Below are positions 1 to 6,330 of a stretch of DNA of 7,142 bases, one piece after another. Numbering within the stretch: the first letter of the stretch is position 1; the number at the start of each line of letters is the position of its first letter. A program made the position numbers and the translations under genes. Location of the stretch: contig CAAEEE010000381.1 in NCBI GenBank assembly GCA_900754805.1, positions 1-7,142 of the forward strand, read 5' to 3'. Below the pieces are notes generated by a model. That model was given only the letters and a program-made list of their open reading frames with translations. It did not search any database and had not been told where the DNA came from. The DNA comes from Clostridia bacterium. GTDB lineage: Bacteria > Bacillota > Clostridia > Peptostreptococcales > Anaerovoracaceae.

Positions 1-63
1 CACGGGGCTGTTACACCTTACTTGATTTCCAATCAAGCTCCTTAGCCACTCGGTCAATCCTCC
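1..63 (-). tRNA. tRNA-Ser (anticodon GGA), 3' part cut off by window edge
   Basis: On the minus strand the tRNA starts at 63 with the acceptor 5' arm GGAGGAT (63-57), followed by a D-arm with GAGTGGCTAAGG. The anticodon stem is CTTGA/TCAAG (37-33 and 25-21), and its 7-base loop TTGGAAA gives anticodon GGA at 30-28. After the anticodon arm comes the start of a long variable arm, as expected of a class II (serine) tRNA. The rest of the variable arm, the T-arm and the 3' acceptor strand lie beyond position 1. It decodes UCC/UCU serine codons. The gene is divergent from the hydrogenase operon and has its own candidate promoter. Confidence 0.93.
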
Positions 64-116
64 AAATAATATGCTGTTCGATGCTTGACGATATAGCTCC
101 GAAAAGCACCTTATTT

Positions 117-145
117 ACTCTACCACATATCGACGGATTTTGCAA
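117..145 (-). promoter_or_regulatory. candidate sigma-A promoter for tRNA-Ser
   Basis: Read on the minus strand, TTGCAA (145-140) is followed after exactly 17 bases by TAGAGT (122-117), preceded by TGG, which makes an extended -10 motif (TGn). Transcription would start about 45-50 bases before the mature tRNA 5' end, a normal leader for RNase P processing. The -35 matches four of six consensus bases and so does the -10. This is a motif call only. Confidence 0.5.
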
Positions 146-194
146 GGAAAAAATCTGTATTTTCGAGTGTTTTTTTCAAAAGCATAGCATTTTT

Positions 195-222
195 TTGATA
201 GCCATGAGTGCAAGGGTATGAT
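195..222 (+). promoter_or_regulatory. candidate sigma-A promoter for the hydCBA operon
   Basis: TTGATA (195-200) and TATGAT (217-222) are separated by 16 bases, and each differs from the sigma-70/sigma-A consensus at one position. T-rich tracts upstream (about 170-196) could act as an UP-like element. Transcription would begin near 229, leaving an untranslated leader of about 36 bases before the hydC ATG at 265. The upstream in-frame GTG at 208 lies inside this promoter, which argues against it as the start codon. I see no clear operator here. Confidence 0.55.
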
Positions 223-246
223 AAAATATTAGCAAACAATTCAGAA

Positions 247-252
247 AAGGAG
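247..252 (+). promoter_or_regulatory. ribosome binding site for hydC
   Basis: AAGGAG lies 12 bases upstream of ATG 265. The spacing is on the long side, but this is the only good Shine-Dalgarno sequence in the leader. It favours ATG 265 over GTG 208, which has none. ATG 289 is a weaker alternative with no purine-rich box at a normal distance. Confidence 0.6.
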
Positions 253-264
253 AAATCACAGGAT

Positions 265-753
265 ATGTGCTGCGAAAATCAGATTCCGATGAGGGAACAA
301 CTCGAAGAAATTATCGAAAAATATAAAGAGACACCCGGCGCGCTGATTCCGGTGCTGCATGAGGCGCAGGATTTGTACGGCCATCTGCCTTTTGAGGTGC
401 AGAAAATCATTGCCGACGGTCTGAATATTCCGGTTGCCAAGGTTTATGGCGTGGTGACCTTTTATTCGCAATTTTCACTAAATCCGAAAGGAAAGTACAG
501 AGTCAGTGTCTGCATAGGGACCGCTTGTTATGTTAAAGGCGCGGCTGAAATTCTTGACAAGCTGAAAGAACGCCTTTCCATCGACGTCGGAGAATGTACG
601 GACGATGGATTATTTTCCTTGGATTCCTGCAGATGCATTGGTGCGTGCAGCCTTGCGCCTGTAGTGACTATTAACGACGAGGTCTACGGAAAACTTGTGC
701 CGGCAGATATCGATGGCATTATTGATAAGTATGAAGCGGCGGAGGTGAAATAA
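265..753 (+). CDS. hydC: [FeFe]-hydrogenase subunit HydC (NuoE-like, [2Fe-2S])
   Basis: This 162-residue cytoplasmic protein matches the 24 kDa NuoE family of thioredoxin-like [2Fe-2S] proteins. An N-terminal helical segment (about 10-65) carries the family signature around PVLHEAQDLYGHLP and VYGVVTFYSQF (residues 29-42 and 60-70). The thioredoxin-like part follows, with the four expected cluster ligands C83 and C88 (CIGTAC) and C124 and C128 (CIGAC, followed by SLAPV). In trimeric hydrogenases this subunit sits next to HydB and carries a [2Fe-2S] cluster near the flavin, part of the NAD(P)H/ferredoxin electron-transfer module. The length is typical of the family. The start is placed at ATG 265 because an AAGGAG lies upstream and the longer GTG start at 208 overlaps the promoter. 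Its stop codon directly abuts the hydB ATG. NuoE from a complex I or a formate dehydrogenase subunit would look similar; the hydB-hydA context settles the assignment. Confidence 0.92.
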   Translation: MCCENQIPMREQLEEIIEKYKETPGALIPVLHEAQDLYGHLPFEVQKIIADGLNIPVAKVYGVVTFYSQFSLNPKGKYRVSVCIGTACYVKGAAEILDKLKERLSIDVGECTDDGLFSLDSCRCIGACSLAPVVTINDEVYGKLVPADIDGIIDKYEAAEVK

Positions 754-2601
754 ATGTCTGTAAAAACGATTGCTGAGATTGAACAGATACGAGAAGCGAC
801 ACTGAAAAAAATCGGAGCGAGATTCGGAATGACCGATTTTGAAGGCGCGAGAATTCACATTATGACCTGCGGCGGTGCAGGCTGCCATTCGTCGGGCTCA
901 GGCAGACTCCTTGAGGAATTTGAACATCTTGCGCAGCGCGACGGAATGACAAACGAAGTATGCGCGGTAAGAACCGGATGCTTCGGGCTGTGCTCCGACG
1001 GACCGATTATCGTAATTCAGCCGGAAAATATCATGTACGCGAAAGTGCAGCCGGAGGATGTCGAAGAAATCTGGGAAAGCCATATCAAAGGAGGCAAAGC
1101 GGTCGAAAGACTGGTTTCCAAAAACGAAAAAGCTTTTTTCTCCAAACAGCAAAGAATTGCGCTTAAAAACTGCGGTCGGATTGACCCTGAAAATATAGAT
1201 GAATACATAGCGGCAGGCGGCTATGCGGCGCTTGCGAAGGTTCTCACAAGCATGGAACCTGAGGATGTGATTGAGACGGTCAAGCAGTCGGGAATCAGAG
1301 GCCGGGGCGGCGCGGGATTCCCTGCAGGAAGAAAATGGGAGTCCGCGGCCAGACAGATGGTGGCAGAAAAGATCGTCTGCTGCAACGCGGACGAAGGAGA
1401 CCCCGGTGCTTTCATGGATCGCTCGATTCTCGAGGATGACCCACATTCGGTAATTGAGGCGATGATTATCACCGCGTATGCAATCGATGCGCACGAGGGG
1501 TATATTTATGTCCGCGCAGAATATCCGACGGCGGTTAAGCGGCTGAAAAAGGCGATTGCACAGGCGGAAGAATACGGGCTGCTCGGCGATAATATTTTGG
1601 GCAGAGGCTTTGCTTTCAGGCTTGAAATCCGCTTGGGTGCAGGCGCGTTCGTGTGCGGCGAATCGACGGCACTTATGATTTCAATTGAAGGAAACCGCGG
1701 AGAGCCAAGACCGAAACCGCCTTCATCAGCAGAAAAAGGGCTTTTCGGCAAGCCTACGGTGCTGAATAATGTTGAAACGTTCGCGAATATACCGCAGATT
1801 ATCATAAACGGAGCGGACTGGTTTAAAACAATCGGAACCGAAAAATCCACGGGAACTAAGGTTTTTGCTTTAGGCGGGAAAATAAATAATTCCGGTCTTG
1901 TTGAAATTCCAATGGGAACGACGCTCAGAGAGGTCATATACGATATCGGAGGCGGAATCCCGGGCGGAAAAGAATTTAAAGCGGCACAGACGGGAGGACC
2001 TTCGGGAGGCTGCATTCCGGCGGAACGCCTGGACACGCCGTTGGACTATGATTCGCTTACCCGGCTCGGATCGATGATGGGCTCGGGCGGAATGATTGTC
2101 ATGGACGAAAACACCTGCATGGTTGACATCGCAAAGTTTTTCCTGGAATTTACCGTGGATGAATCCTGCGGAAAATGTCCGCCTTGCAGAATCGGGACGA
2201 AGCGCATGCTTGAGCTTTTGACGAGAATTACCGAAGGAAAAGGAACGATGGAAGACCTTGAAGAGCTTGAAAGTATGGCGAACACCGTGAAACGCGCGTC
2301 GCTGTGCGGGCTTGGTCAGTCGGCTCCGAATCCGATTCTTTCGACTATGCAATATTTTAGGGATGAGTATGTTGCGCATGTACGGGATAAAAAATGTCCT
2401 GCAGGCGTATGTATTTCGATGCTTCGCTTTGTTATCGCGGATGAGCTTTGCAAGCGCTGCGGGATTTGCGCGAAGAACTGCCCGGTCGGTGCGATCAGCG
2501 GAAGCAAGGAAGAGGCTTATATTATCAATCAGGATAAATGCATCAAGTGCGGCGTCTGCATGGCGAGATGTCCGTTTAAGTCGATTATGAAGAATGCTTA
2601 A
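754..2601 (+). CDS. hydB: [FeFe]-hydrogenase subunit HydB (NuoF-like, FMN and NAD(P)H binding)
   Basis: This 615-residue protein has the full HydB/HndC architecture. Residues about 30-120 form a thioredoxin-like [2Fe-2S] domain with C39, C44, C76 and C80. The NuoF core follows, with the glycine-rich nucleotide motif GRGGAGFP (183-190), NADEGDPGA (211-219) and GAGAFVCGESTAL (295-307), which bind NAD(P)H and FMN. After an SLBB-type stretch, the NuoF [4Fe-4S] cluster is held by C472, C475 and C478 (SCGKCPPC) and C518. The C-terminus is a 2x[4Fe-4S] ferredoxin domain: C566, C569, C572, C576 and C596, C599, C602, C606. Between them H542, C548 and C553 (CPAGVC) form a conserved-looking extra site that, from memory, may bind zinc in HydB structures. 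HydB is the flavin subunit that exchanges electrons between NAD(P)H, ferredoxin and HydA. Start ATG 754 has GGAGGTG at 741-747 and immediately follows the hydC stop. Whether the nucleotide is NADH or NADPH cannot be decided by eye. Confidence 0.95.
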   Translation: MSVKTIAEIEQIREATLKKIGARFGMTDFEGARIHIMTCGGAGCHSSGSGRLLEEFEHLAQRDGMTNEVCAVRTGCFGLCSDGPIIVIQPENIMYAKVQPEDVEEIWESHIKGGKAVERLVSKNEKAFFSKQQRIALKNCGRIDPENIDEYIAAGGYAALAKVLTSMEPEDVIETVKQSGIRGRGGAGFPAGRKWESAARQMVAEKIVCCNADEGDPGAFMDRSILEDDPHSVIEAMIITAYAIDAHEGYIYVRAEYPTAVKRLKKAIAQAEEYGLLGDNILGRGFAFRLEIRLGAGAFVCGESTALMISIEGNRGEPRPKPPSSAEKGLFGKPTVLNNVETFANIPQIIINGADWFKTIGTEKSTGTKVFALGGKINNSGLVEIPMGTTLREVIYDIGGGIPGGKEFKAAQTGGPSGGCIPAERLDTPLDYDSLTRLGSMMGSGGMIVMDENTCMVDIAKFFLEFTVDESCGKCPPCRIGTKRMLELLTRITEGKGTMEDLEELESMANTVKRASLCGLGQSAPNPILSTMQYFRDEYVAHVRDKKCPAGVCISMLRFVIADELCKRCGICAKNCPVGAISGSKEEAYIINQDKCIKCGVCMARCPFKSIMKNA

Positions 2602-2609
2602 GGAGGAGG
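2600..2609 (+). promoter_or_regulatory. ribosome binding site for hydA, fused to the hydB stop
   Basis: AAGGAGGAGG is a near-ideal Shine-Dalgarno sequence five bases before ATG 2615. Its first two bases are the last two of the hydB TAA stop (2599-2601). A ribosome ending hydB therefore sits on the hydA initiation site, which suggests translational coupling. The box also rules out the earlier in-frame ATG at 2594, which lies within hydB. Confidence 0.85.
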
Positions 2610-2614
2610 CCGAA

Positions 2615-4369
2615 ATGAGTAAAGTACATGTTACAATTGACGGCATTCAGGTATATGTGCCGAGCGATTATACGGTCCTGGAGGCTGCAAAAGAAATCAA
2701 TATTCATATTCCAACGCTCTGTTTCCTTAAGGATGTAAGTGAAATCGGCTGCTGCAGAATGTGTCTGGTTGAAGTGAAGGGAAGCAAAAATCTTCAGGCA
2801 GCGTGTGTTTACCCGGTGAAAGACGGGATGGAGGTAAGAACGCATTCGCCGGAGATTATGAAAATACGAAAGAAGAATCTGGAACTGATTCTTTCCAATC
2901 ACCCGGCAAGGTGTCAGAGCTGCACGCGAACCAATTCGTGCGAACTGCAGAATCTGGCGGATACCATGGATGCGAATTTTGAGAATTATCGAAATTATCA
3001 GGAGCAGCTTACCGTTGATTTGCCGCTTGCAATCGATGACGGAATTTCGATTCAGAGAGACCCGAACCGCTGCGTACTCTGCCGAAGATGCGTAAGTATC
3101 TGCAACGATATTCAGACGGTGGGCGCAATCAATGTTATTAACCGAGGGTTTAATACAATCATAGGAACACCTGAAAATCGCAGCCTGGATCATACGATTT
3201 GTGTGAACTGCGGGCAGTGCATCAATGTCTGTCCGACAGGGGCGCTTCAGGAGCACCGAAGCATCGATGAGGTATGGGATGATATCTACGACCCCGAAAA
3301 ATATGTCGTGGTTCAGACTGCCCCTGCGGTAAGAGCCGCGCTTGGAGAAGAGTTCGGCAATCCAATCGGTACGGATGTTACCGGAAAGATGGTTTCGGCT
3401 CTGCGCATGCTCGGGTTCGATAAGGTTTTTGATACCGATACGGCAGCAGACCTCACAATCATGGAGGAAGGCATCGAGCTGATTGACAGAATCAGAGGAG
3501 GTGGGGTTCTTCCGCTCATCACTTCATGTTCACCGGGCTGGATTAAATTCTGCGAGCATAATTATCCGGAAATGCTGCCGAATCTTTCTACATGCAAGTC
3601 GCCGCATCAGATGATGGGTGCGGTTGTTAAAAGCTATTTCGCGGAGAAGAATGGAATCGACCCGAAGAAAATCGTGGTTGTTTCCGTTATGCCCTGCACG
3701 GCGAAAAAATTCGAAGCAAAGCGTCCGGAACTTTCAGTTAACGGGCTTGCCGATGTTGACCATGTTATTACAACAAGGGAACTTGCGCGAATGATCAAGT
3801 CGCTGGGTATCGAATTTAATGCGCTCGGTGACGGACAGTTTGATGATCCGCTTGGCTTCTCGACAGGCGCGGGATTGATCTTCGGAACGACGGGCGGCGT
3901 TATGGAGGCCGCGCTTAGAACCGTTTGCGACATCCTCAACGGAACAAGCTCTGATGCGATTGACTATGTTCAGGTGCGGGGAATTGAAGAAGGAATCAAG
4001 ATTGCCGAGGTGGAAATCCTTGATTTGAAAATTCGCGCGGCTGTCGCGCATGGACTTGGAAACGCCCGGAAACTCATAGAACGCGTAAAGGCAGGCGAAA
4101 AATTTGATTTCATCGAAATTATGGCTTGCCCAGGCGGCTGCATCAACGGCGGCGGGCAGCCTCTTCAGGTTTCCGATGTACGCAACTGGGTTGACTTCAA
4201 AGAAAAAAGAGCCCGCGCGCTTTATCACGGAGACCGTGAAAAATTCGTGCGCAAGGCTCATAACAATCCGTCAATCAAGAAACTGTATAAAGAATATCTG
4301 GGCTTTGCAGGCGGCATGCGCGCGCATCAGCTCCTGCATACGAAGTTTGTTGACAGAAGCGATGTTTAG
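2615..4369 (+). CDS. hydA: [FeFe]-hydrogenase catalytic subunit HydA (M3-type, H-cluster)
   Basis: This 584-residue soluble catalytic subunit has the M3 domain order. An N-terminal [2Fe-2S] domain uses C36, C47, C50 and C64. A His-ligated [4Fe-4S] cluster has H96, C100, C103 and C109. Two ferredoxin [4Fe-4S] clusters use C153, C156, C159, C163 and C196, C199, C202, C206. The H-cluster domain (about 225-570) shows L1 TSCSPGW (303-309), L2 MPCTAKKFE (359-367) and L3 [14 protein letters not shown] (503-516). Numbering runs six ahead of C. pasteurianum CpI, so C361, C505 and C509 match ligands C355, C499 and C503. The proton path E285, E288, C305 and S325 is intact. The fourth ligand position is Ser306, not Cys. 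The protein ends like CpI and lacks the extra C-terminal [2Fe-2S] domain of Thermotoga HydA. It should reduce protons or oxidise H2, taking electrons through HydB and HydC. Activity needs HydE/F/G, not seen here. Start ATG 2615 follows a strong SD. Confidence 0.95.
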   Translation: MSKVHVTIDGIQVYVPSDYTVLEAAKEINIHIPTLCFLKDVSEIGCCRMCLVEVKGSKNLQAACVYPVKDGMEVRTHSPEIMKIRKKNLELILSNHPARCQSCTRTNSCELQNLADTMDANFENYRNYQEQLTVDLPLAIDDGISIQRDPNRCVLCRRCVSICNDIQTVGAINVINRGFNTIIGTPENRSLDHTICVNCGQCINVCPTGALQEHRSIDEVWDDIYDPEKYVVVQTAPAVRAALGEEFGNPIGTDVTGKMVSALRMLGFDKVFDTDTAADLTIMEEGIELIDRIRGGGVLPLITSCSPGWIKFCEHNYPEMLPNLSTCKSPHQMMGAVVKSYFAEKNGIDPKKIVVVSVMPCTAKKFEAKRPELSVNGLADVDHVITTRELARMIKSLGIEFNALGDGQFDDPLGFSTGAGLIFGTTGGVMEAALRTVCDILNGTSSDAIDYVQVRGIEEGIKIAEVEILDLKIRAAVAHGLGNARKLIERVKAGEKFDFIEIMACPGGCINGGGQPLQVSDVRNWVDFKEKRARALYHGDREKFVRKAHNNPSIKKLYKEYLGFAGGMRAHQLLHTKFVDRSDV

Positions 4370-5196
4370 CCCTCAATGTTGACTGACAGCTTCACAAGAT
4401 AATTATAGTAGCCTTCGGTTGACAAATCGTCGAGAATCACGTCCTCGTAGAATTTGTCGCCGAGGGTTAAGTTCTTTTTTGCGGCATAGTCGATGAGTTT
4501 GCGGCAGTTTGCGAAAATATTTTCATAGCCATGTTTGTCATAGACGGCAAGGCAGCGTCCGCCGCGGTCGAGCGTAAGACCGTCTGCCTTGACTTTGCCG
4601 ATTTCCGAAGGGTGTACGACCGTGTAAAACTGACTGTATTTATAGCCCGAATCGGTAACAGATGAGCGCGGAATAATTGCGCCAATGGGATAAGCACTGC
4701 AGAGATTCCGCTTTTGGCAGAACGCGAAATGCTCGCCGACCGCCTCCGTGATGGCTTTTTCGTCGTCAGCGCCTTTATAGTCCGTCGTTATCAGGTATTC
4801 GTCCGGGGAATTTTCGAAAATAATTTCATCGAGCGGAGCGTGAAGCCCTTCCTTTGTCTCTTCAATTTTGCGGTCGATGTAAATCCCGGCACGCGTCAGG
4901 TCATCGATTTTTTGAGCAATCTCAGTTTTTTTGGATTCTAAAAGCCGAATGAGTGCCTCGGGCGAGCGGTTGTCCATATGCTGCTTGATTTCGTTGATAT
5001 GTACGCCAAGGTCGCGCAGCGTACGGATAATCGCAAAAGTTTCAAGCTGCGTATAAGAATAATAGCGATAGCCGTTTTCACCGATAATGTCCGGCTTAAA
5101 AATCCCACATTCATCATAATGGAAAAGCGTTTGCTTTTTCACATTAAAAAGTCTGGCAAATTCGCCGGTCGTAAAATAGTTTTTATTCTTTTTCAC
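4366..5196 (-). CDS. MerR-family regulator with BmrR/GyrI-like effector-binding domain
   Basis: This 276-residue protein has a MerR winged helix-turn-helix at about 6-76 ([20 protein letters not shown], then [10 protein letters not shown]), with the tyrosine and arginine pattern of the family. A charged helix (about 78-115) should form the dimerising coiled coil. Residues about 120-276 resemble the GyrI-like/BmrR ligand domain, ending FYEDVILDD...YLVKLSVNI. Glu251 sits near where BmrR carries its drug-binding glutamate. MerR proteins activate by untwisting promoters with long spacers when an effector binds. The start is set at GTG 5196 because GGGAGGTG (5208-5201) precedes it at proper spacing. 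An ATG at 5232 would add 12 residues and lie upstream of this SD. The gene converges on hydA with a 4-base overlap (4366-4369) and diverges from prmA. No multidrug transporter is present, so the ligand and targets are unknown. Confidence 0.88.
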   Translation of the reverse strand: MKKNKNYFTTGEFARLFNVKKQTLFHYDECGIFKPDIIGENGYRYYSYTQLETFAIIRTLRDLGVHINEIKQHMDNRSPEALIRLLESKKTEIAQKIDDLTRAGIYIDRKIEETKEGLHAPLDEIIFENSPDEYLITTDYKGADDEKAITEAVGEHFAFCQKRNLCSAYPIGAIIPRSSVTDSGYKYSQFYTVVHPSEIGKVKADGLTLDRGGRCLAVYDKHGYENIFANCRKLIDYAAKKNLTLGDKFYEDVILDDLSTEGYYNYLVKLSVNIEG

Positions 5197-5200
5197 GAGG

Positions 5201-5208
5201 CACCTCCC
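5201..5208 (-). promoter_or_regulatory. ribosome binding site deciding the merR GTG start
   Basis: On the minus strand GGGAGGTG (5208-5201) stands four bases before GTG 5196-5194; counted from the GGGAGG core the gap is six. The position fits initiation at the GTG and not at the upstream ATG (5232). Confidence 0.75.
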
Positions 5209-5239
5209 GCCGCTAAGAATTGAAAGTATCATCAGGAAA

Positions 5240-5245
5240 AGTATA
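5240..5245 (-). promoter_or_regulatory. candidate extended -10 of the merR promoter
   Basis: On the minus strand TATACT (5245-5240) is preceded by TGG, giving the extended -10 form TGnTATACT. No good -35 is visible at 16-18 bases upstream. Transcription would start about 35-40 bases before the GTG start. The element overlaps the left arm of the inverted repeat at 5242-5270, so binding of a regulator there could affect merR itself. Confidence 0.45.
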
Positions 5246-5270
5246 CCACATTATCGGAAAATAGTGTATA
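5242..5270. repeat. imperfect inverted repeat in the merR-prmA divergent region, possible operator
   Basis: The ends TATAC (5242-5246) and GTATA (5266-5270) are exact inverted copies. The similarity continues inward as CCAC on the left and AGTG on the right with a one-base offset. The element lies between, and partly over, the divergent -10 boxes of merR and prmA. MerR-family operators are dyads within promoters, so this is a candidate site for the adjacent MerR protein. The arms are short and AT-rich, and chance is a real alternative. Confidence 0.35.
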
Positions 5271-5272
5271 AT
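5267..5272 (+). promoter_or_regulatory. -10 box of the candidate prmA promoter
   Basis: A perfect TATAAT lies about 60 bases before the prmA ATG, giving a leader of roughly 54 bases. No hexamer close to TTGACA is found at 16-18 bases upstream; the sequence there (around 5243-5249) belongs to the inverted repeat. A perfect -10 with a poor -35 suggests either a weak promoter or one that needs an activator. No terminator-like structure was seen in the leader. Confidence 0.5.
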
Positions 5273-5321
5273 AAAATAATAGTTTGTGCCGGAGCGCGCA
5301 GAAAGGGGAGTTTAGGAATAC

Positions 5322-5327
5322 GGAGGG
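5322..5327 (+). promoter_or_regulatory. ribosome binding site deciding the prmA start
   Basis: GGAGGG stands five bases before ATG 5333. The longer reading from GTG 5264 has no such box and would make the TATAAT promoter element part of the coding sequence, so ATG 5333 is preferred. Confidence 0.8.
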
Positions 5328-5332
5328 AAAAA

Positions 5333-6298
5333 ATGAAATATATTCAGGCAGACATCAATGTGAATCGCGCGGGCATCGAGCCCGTGGTTTCGGCACTTTT
5401 AGCGGTAGGAATTACGGACACGGTGGTAGAGGATCCCGCAGATATCGCAGATCTTCTGAACAAAAAGAATGAATATGACTGGGACTACATAGATGAAAGC
5501 GTTTTGGGGCTTGAGAACGAAAAGCCAAAGGTTACGGTTTTTCTGGAGGACGATGAGGCAGGAAGAGCACTTTTAGAAAAGCTTCAGGTTGCTGTGGAGG
5601 CTTTGAAAATTCAGGCAGAAGCAGGAATTTTTGGAGAAGACACGGATCTTGGAAGCCTAAGCGTAGATATTTCTGTCGAGGATGACAGTCAGTGGAAGGA
5701 CAACTGGAAGGCCTATTTCAAACCATCAAAAATCGGCAATACCATTGTCGTGAAGCCGACGTGGGAGGAGTATGAGCCGGCAGAAGGCGAAAAGGTCATT
5801 GAAATCGACCCGGGCATGGCTTTCGGCACAGGCACGCATGAGACGACATCGCTTTGTATTCGTCTGATGGAGGAATATGTGAAGCCGGGCATGCGCGTGT
5901 TGGATGTGGGATGCGGCTCCGGGATTTTGTCAATCGCAGGTGCGTTTTTAGGGGCGTCGGAGGTTTTAGGCGTGGAAATCGACCCGACTGCGGTCGAAAT
6001 CGCGAAAGAAAACATCGCACTCAATGGTGTCGGCGATGTGGCGAAAGTGCAGTACGGCGACCTTACGCAGGGCATTGATTTTAAGGCAGATGTCATCGTC
6101 GCAAACCTGATGGCGGATCTTGTGATGATGCTCAGTGAGGATGTTGCCGGACATCTTTTGCCGGGAGGTCTGTATATTTCCTCGGGAATATTGACGGAAA
6201 AGGAAGTTCCGGTTGCGGATACGATGCGCTCGTTCGGCTTCAAGATACTGGAAGTCAAAGAGGATGGCATGTGGTGCGCCATCATTGCGAAACTTTAG
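5333..6298 (+). CDS. prmA: ribosomal protein L11 methyltransferase PrmA
   Basis: This 321-residue cytoplasmic enzyme transfers methyl groups from S-adenosylmethionine to amino groups of ribosomal protein L11. The N-terminal part (about 1-100) is the L11-recognition domain, beginning MKYIQADINVNRAGIEPV. Residues about 125-321 form a Rossmann methyltransferase domain. The PrmA-specific segment IEIDPGMAFGTGTHETT (158-174 or so) precedes SAM motif I, LDVGCGSGILSIA (190-202), then the acidic residue in GVEIDPTAVEIAKENI, and the motif IV region VANLMADLV (about 256-264). The length is typical. It is divergent from the merR gene and starts an apparent operon with rsmE 32 bases downstream. In many Firmicutes prmA follows dnaK-dnaJ; that is not the case here, since merR precedes it. 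The start at ATG 5333 is supported by GGAGGG and by the fit to family N-termini. Confidence 0.95.
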   Translation: MKYIQADINVNRAGIEPVVSALLAVGITDTVVEDPADIADLLNKKNEYDWDYIDESVLGLENEKPKVTVFLEDDEAGRALLEKLQVAVEALKIQAEAGIFGEDTDLGSLSVDISVEDDSQWKDNWKAYFKPSKIGNTIVVKPTWEEYEPAEGEKVIEIDPGMAFGTGTHETTSLCIRLMEEYVKPGMRVLDVGCGSGILSIAGAFLGASEVLGVEIDPTAVEIAKENIALNGVGDVAKVQYGDLTQGIDFKADVIVANLMADLVMMLSEDVAGHLLPGGLYISSGILTEKEVPVADTMRSFGFKILEVKEDGMWCAIIAKL

Positions 6299-6319
6299 AA
6301 GATTTCAGAAAACTTTAGA
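6290..6319 (+). repeat. 10-base direct repeat at the prmA-rsmE junction
   Basis: AAACTTTAGA occurs at 6290-6299 and again at 6310-6319, exactly 20 bases apart. The first copy contains the prmA stop codon (TAG 6296-6298), and the second leads into the rsmE Shine-Dalgarno. The bases after the two copies differ, so this is at most a decayed small duplication. No function is implied. Confidence 0.6.
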
Positions 6320-6330
6320 GGGAGCGAAGC

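Noticed and set aside
223..245. Redox-sensor (Rex) operator near the hydC promoter, suggested by TTAGCAAACAA
   Set aside because: Rex sites are near-palindromes with TTGTGAA/TTGTTAA half-sites. Only a poor right half is visible and there is no left half.
208..264. N-terminal extension of hydC from GTG 208
   Set aside because: The added 19 codons overlap the -10 box at 217-222 and there is no Shine-Dalgarno before 208. ATG 265 has one.
1506..2036. Open frame of 176 codons on the minus strand within hydB
   Set aside because: Rich in Ser and Pro, as expected from reading Gly- and Glu-rich coding sequence backwards. No motif and no start signal.
2594..2614. Earlier hydA start at ATG 2594
   Set aside because: It lies inside the hydB coding end, and the strong AAGGAGGAGG falls between it and ATG 2615, so initiation at 2615 is far more likely.
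1870..2646. Long open frame (258 codons) on the minus strand across the 3' part of hydB
   Set aside because: It is wholly antisense to a fully conserved gene, is low-complexity and rich in Arg/Ser/Leu/Ala with no recognisable domain, and has no ribosome binding site. It is a shadow of the hydB codon pattern.
4441..4480. Possible terminator for hydA inside merR: CCTCG (4443-4447) pairing with CGAGG (4461-4465), T-run at 4475-4480
   Set aside because: The stem is only five base pairs with a 13-base loop, and the T-run begins about nine bases after the stem. This is too weak to call, though it would be the first place to look for a transcript end.
5264..5332. N-terminal extension of prmA from GTG 5264
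   Set aside because: It would translate the TATAAT box at 5267-5272 and lacks a ribosome binding site. PrmA proteins begin near the residues encoded from 5333.
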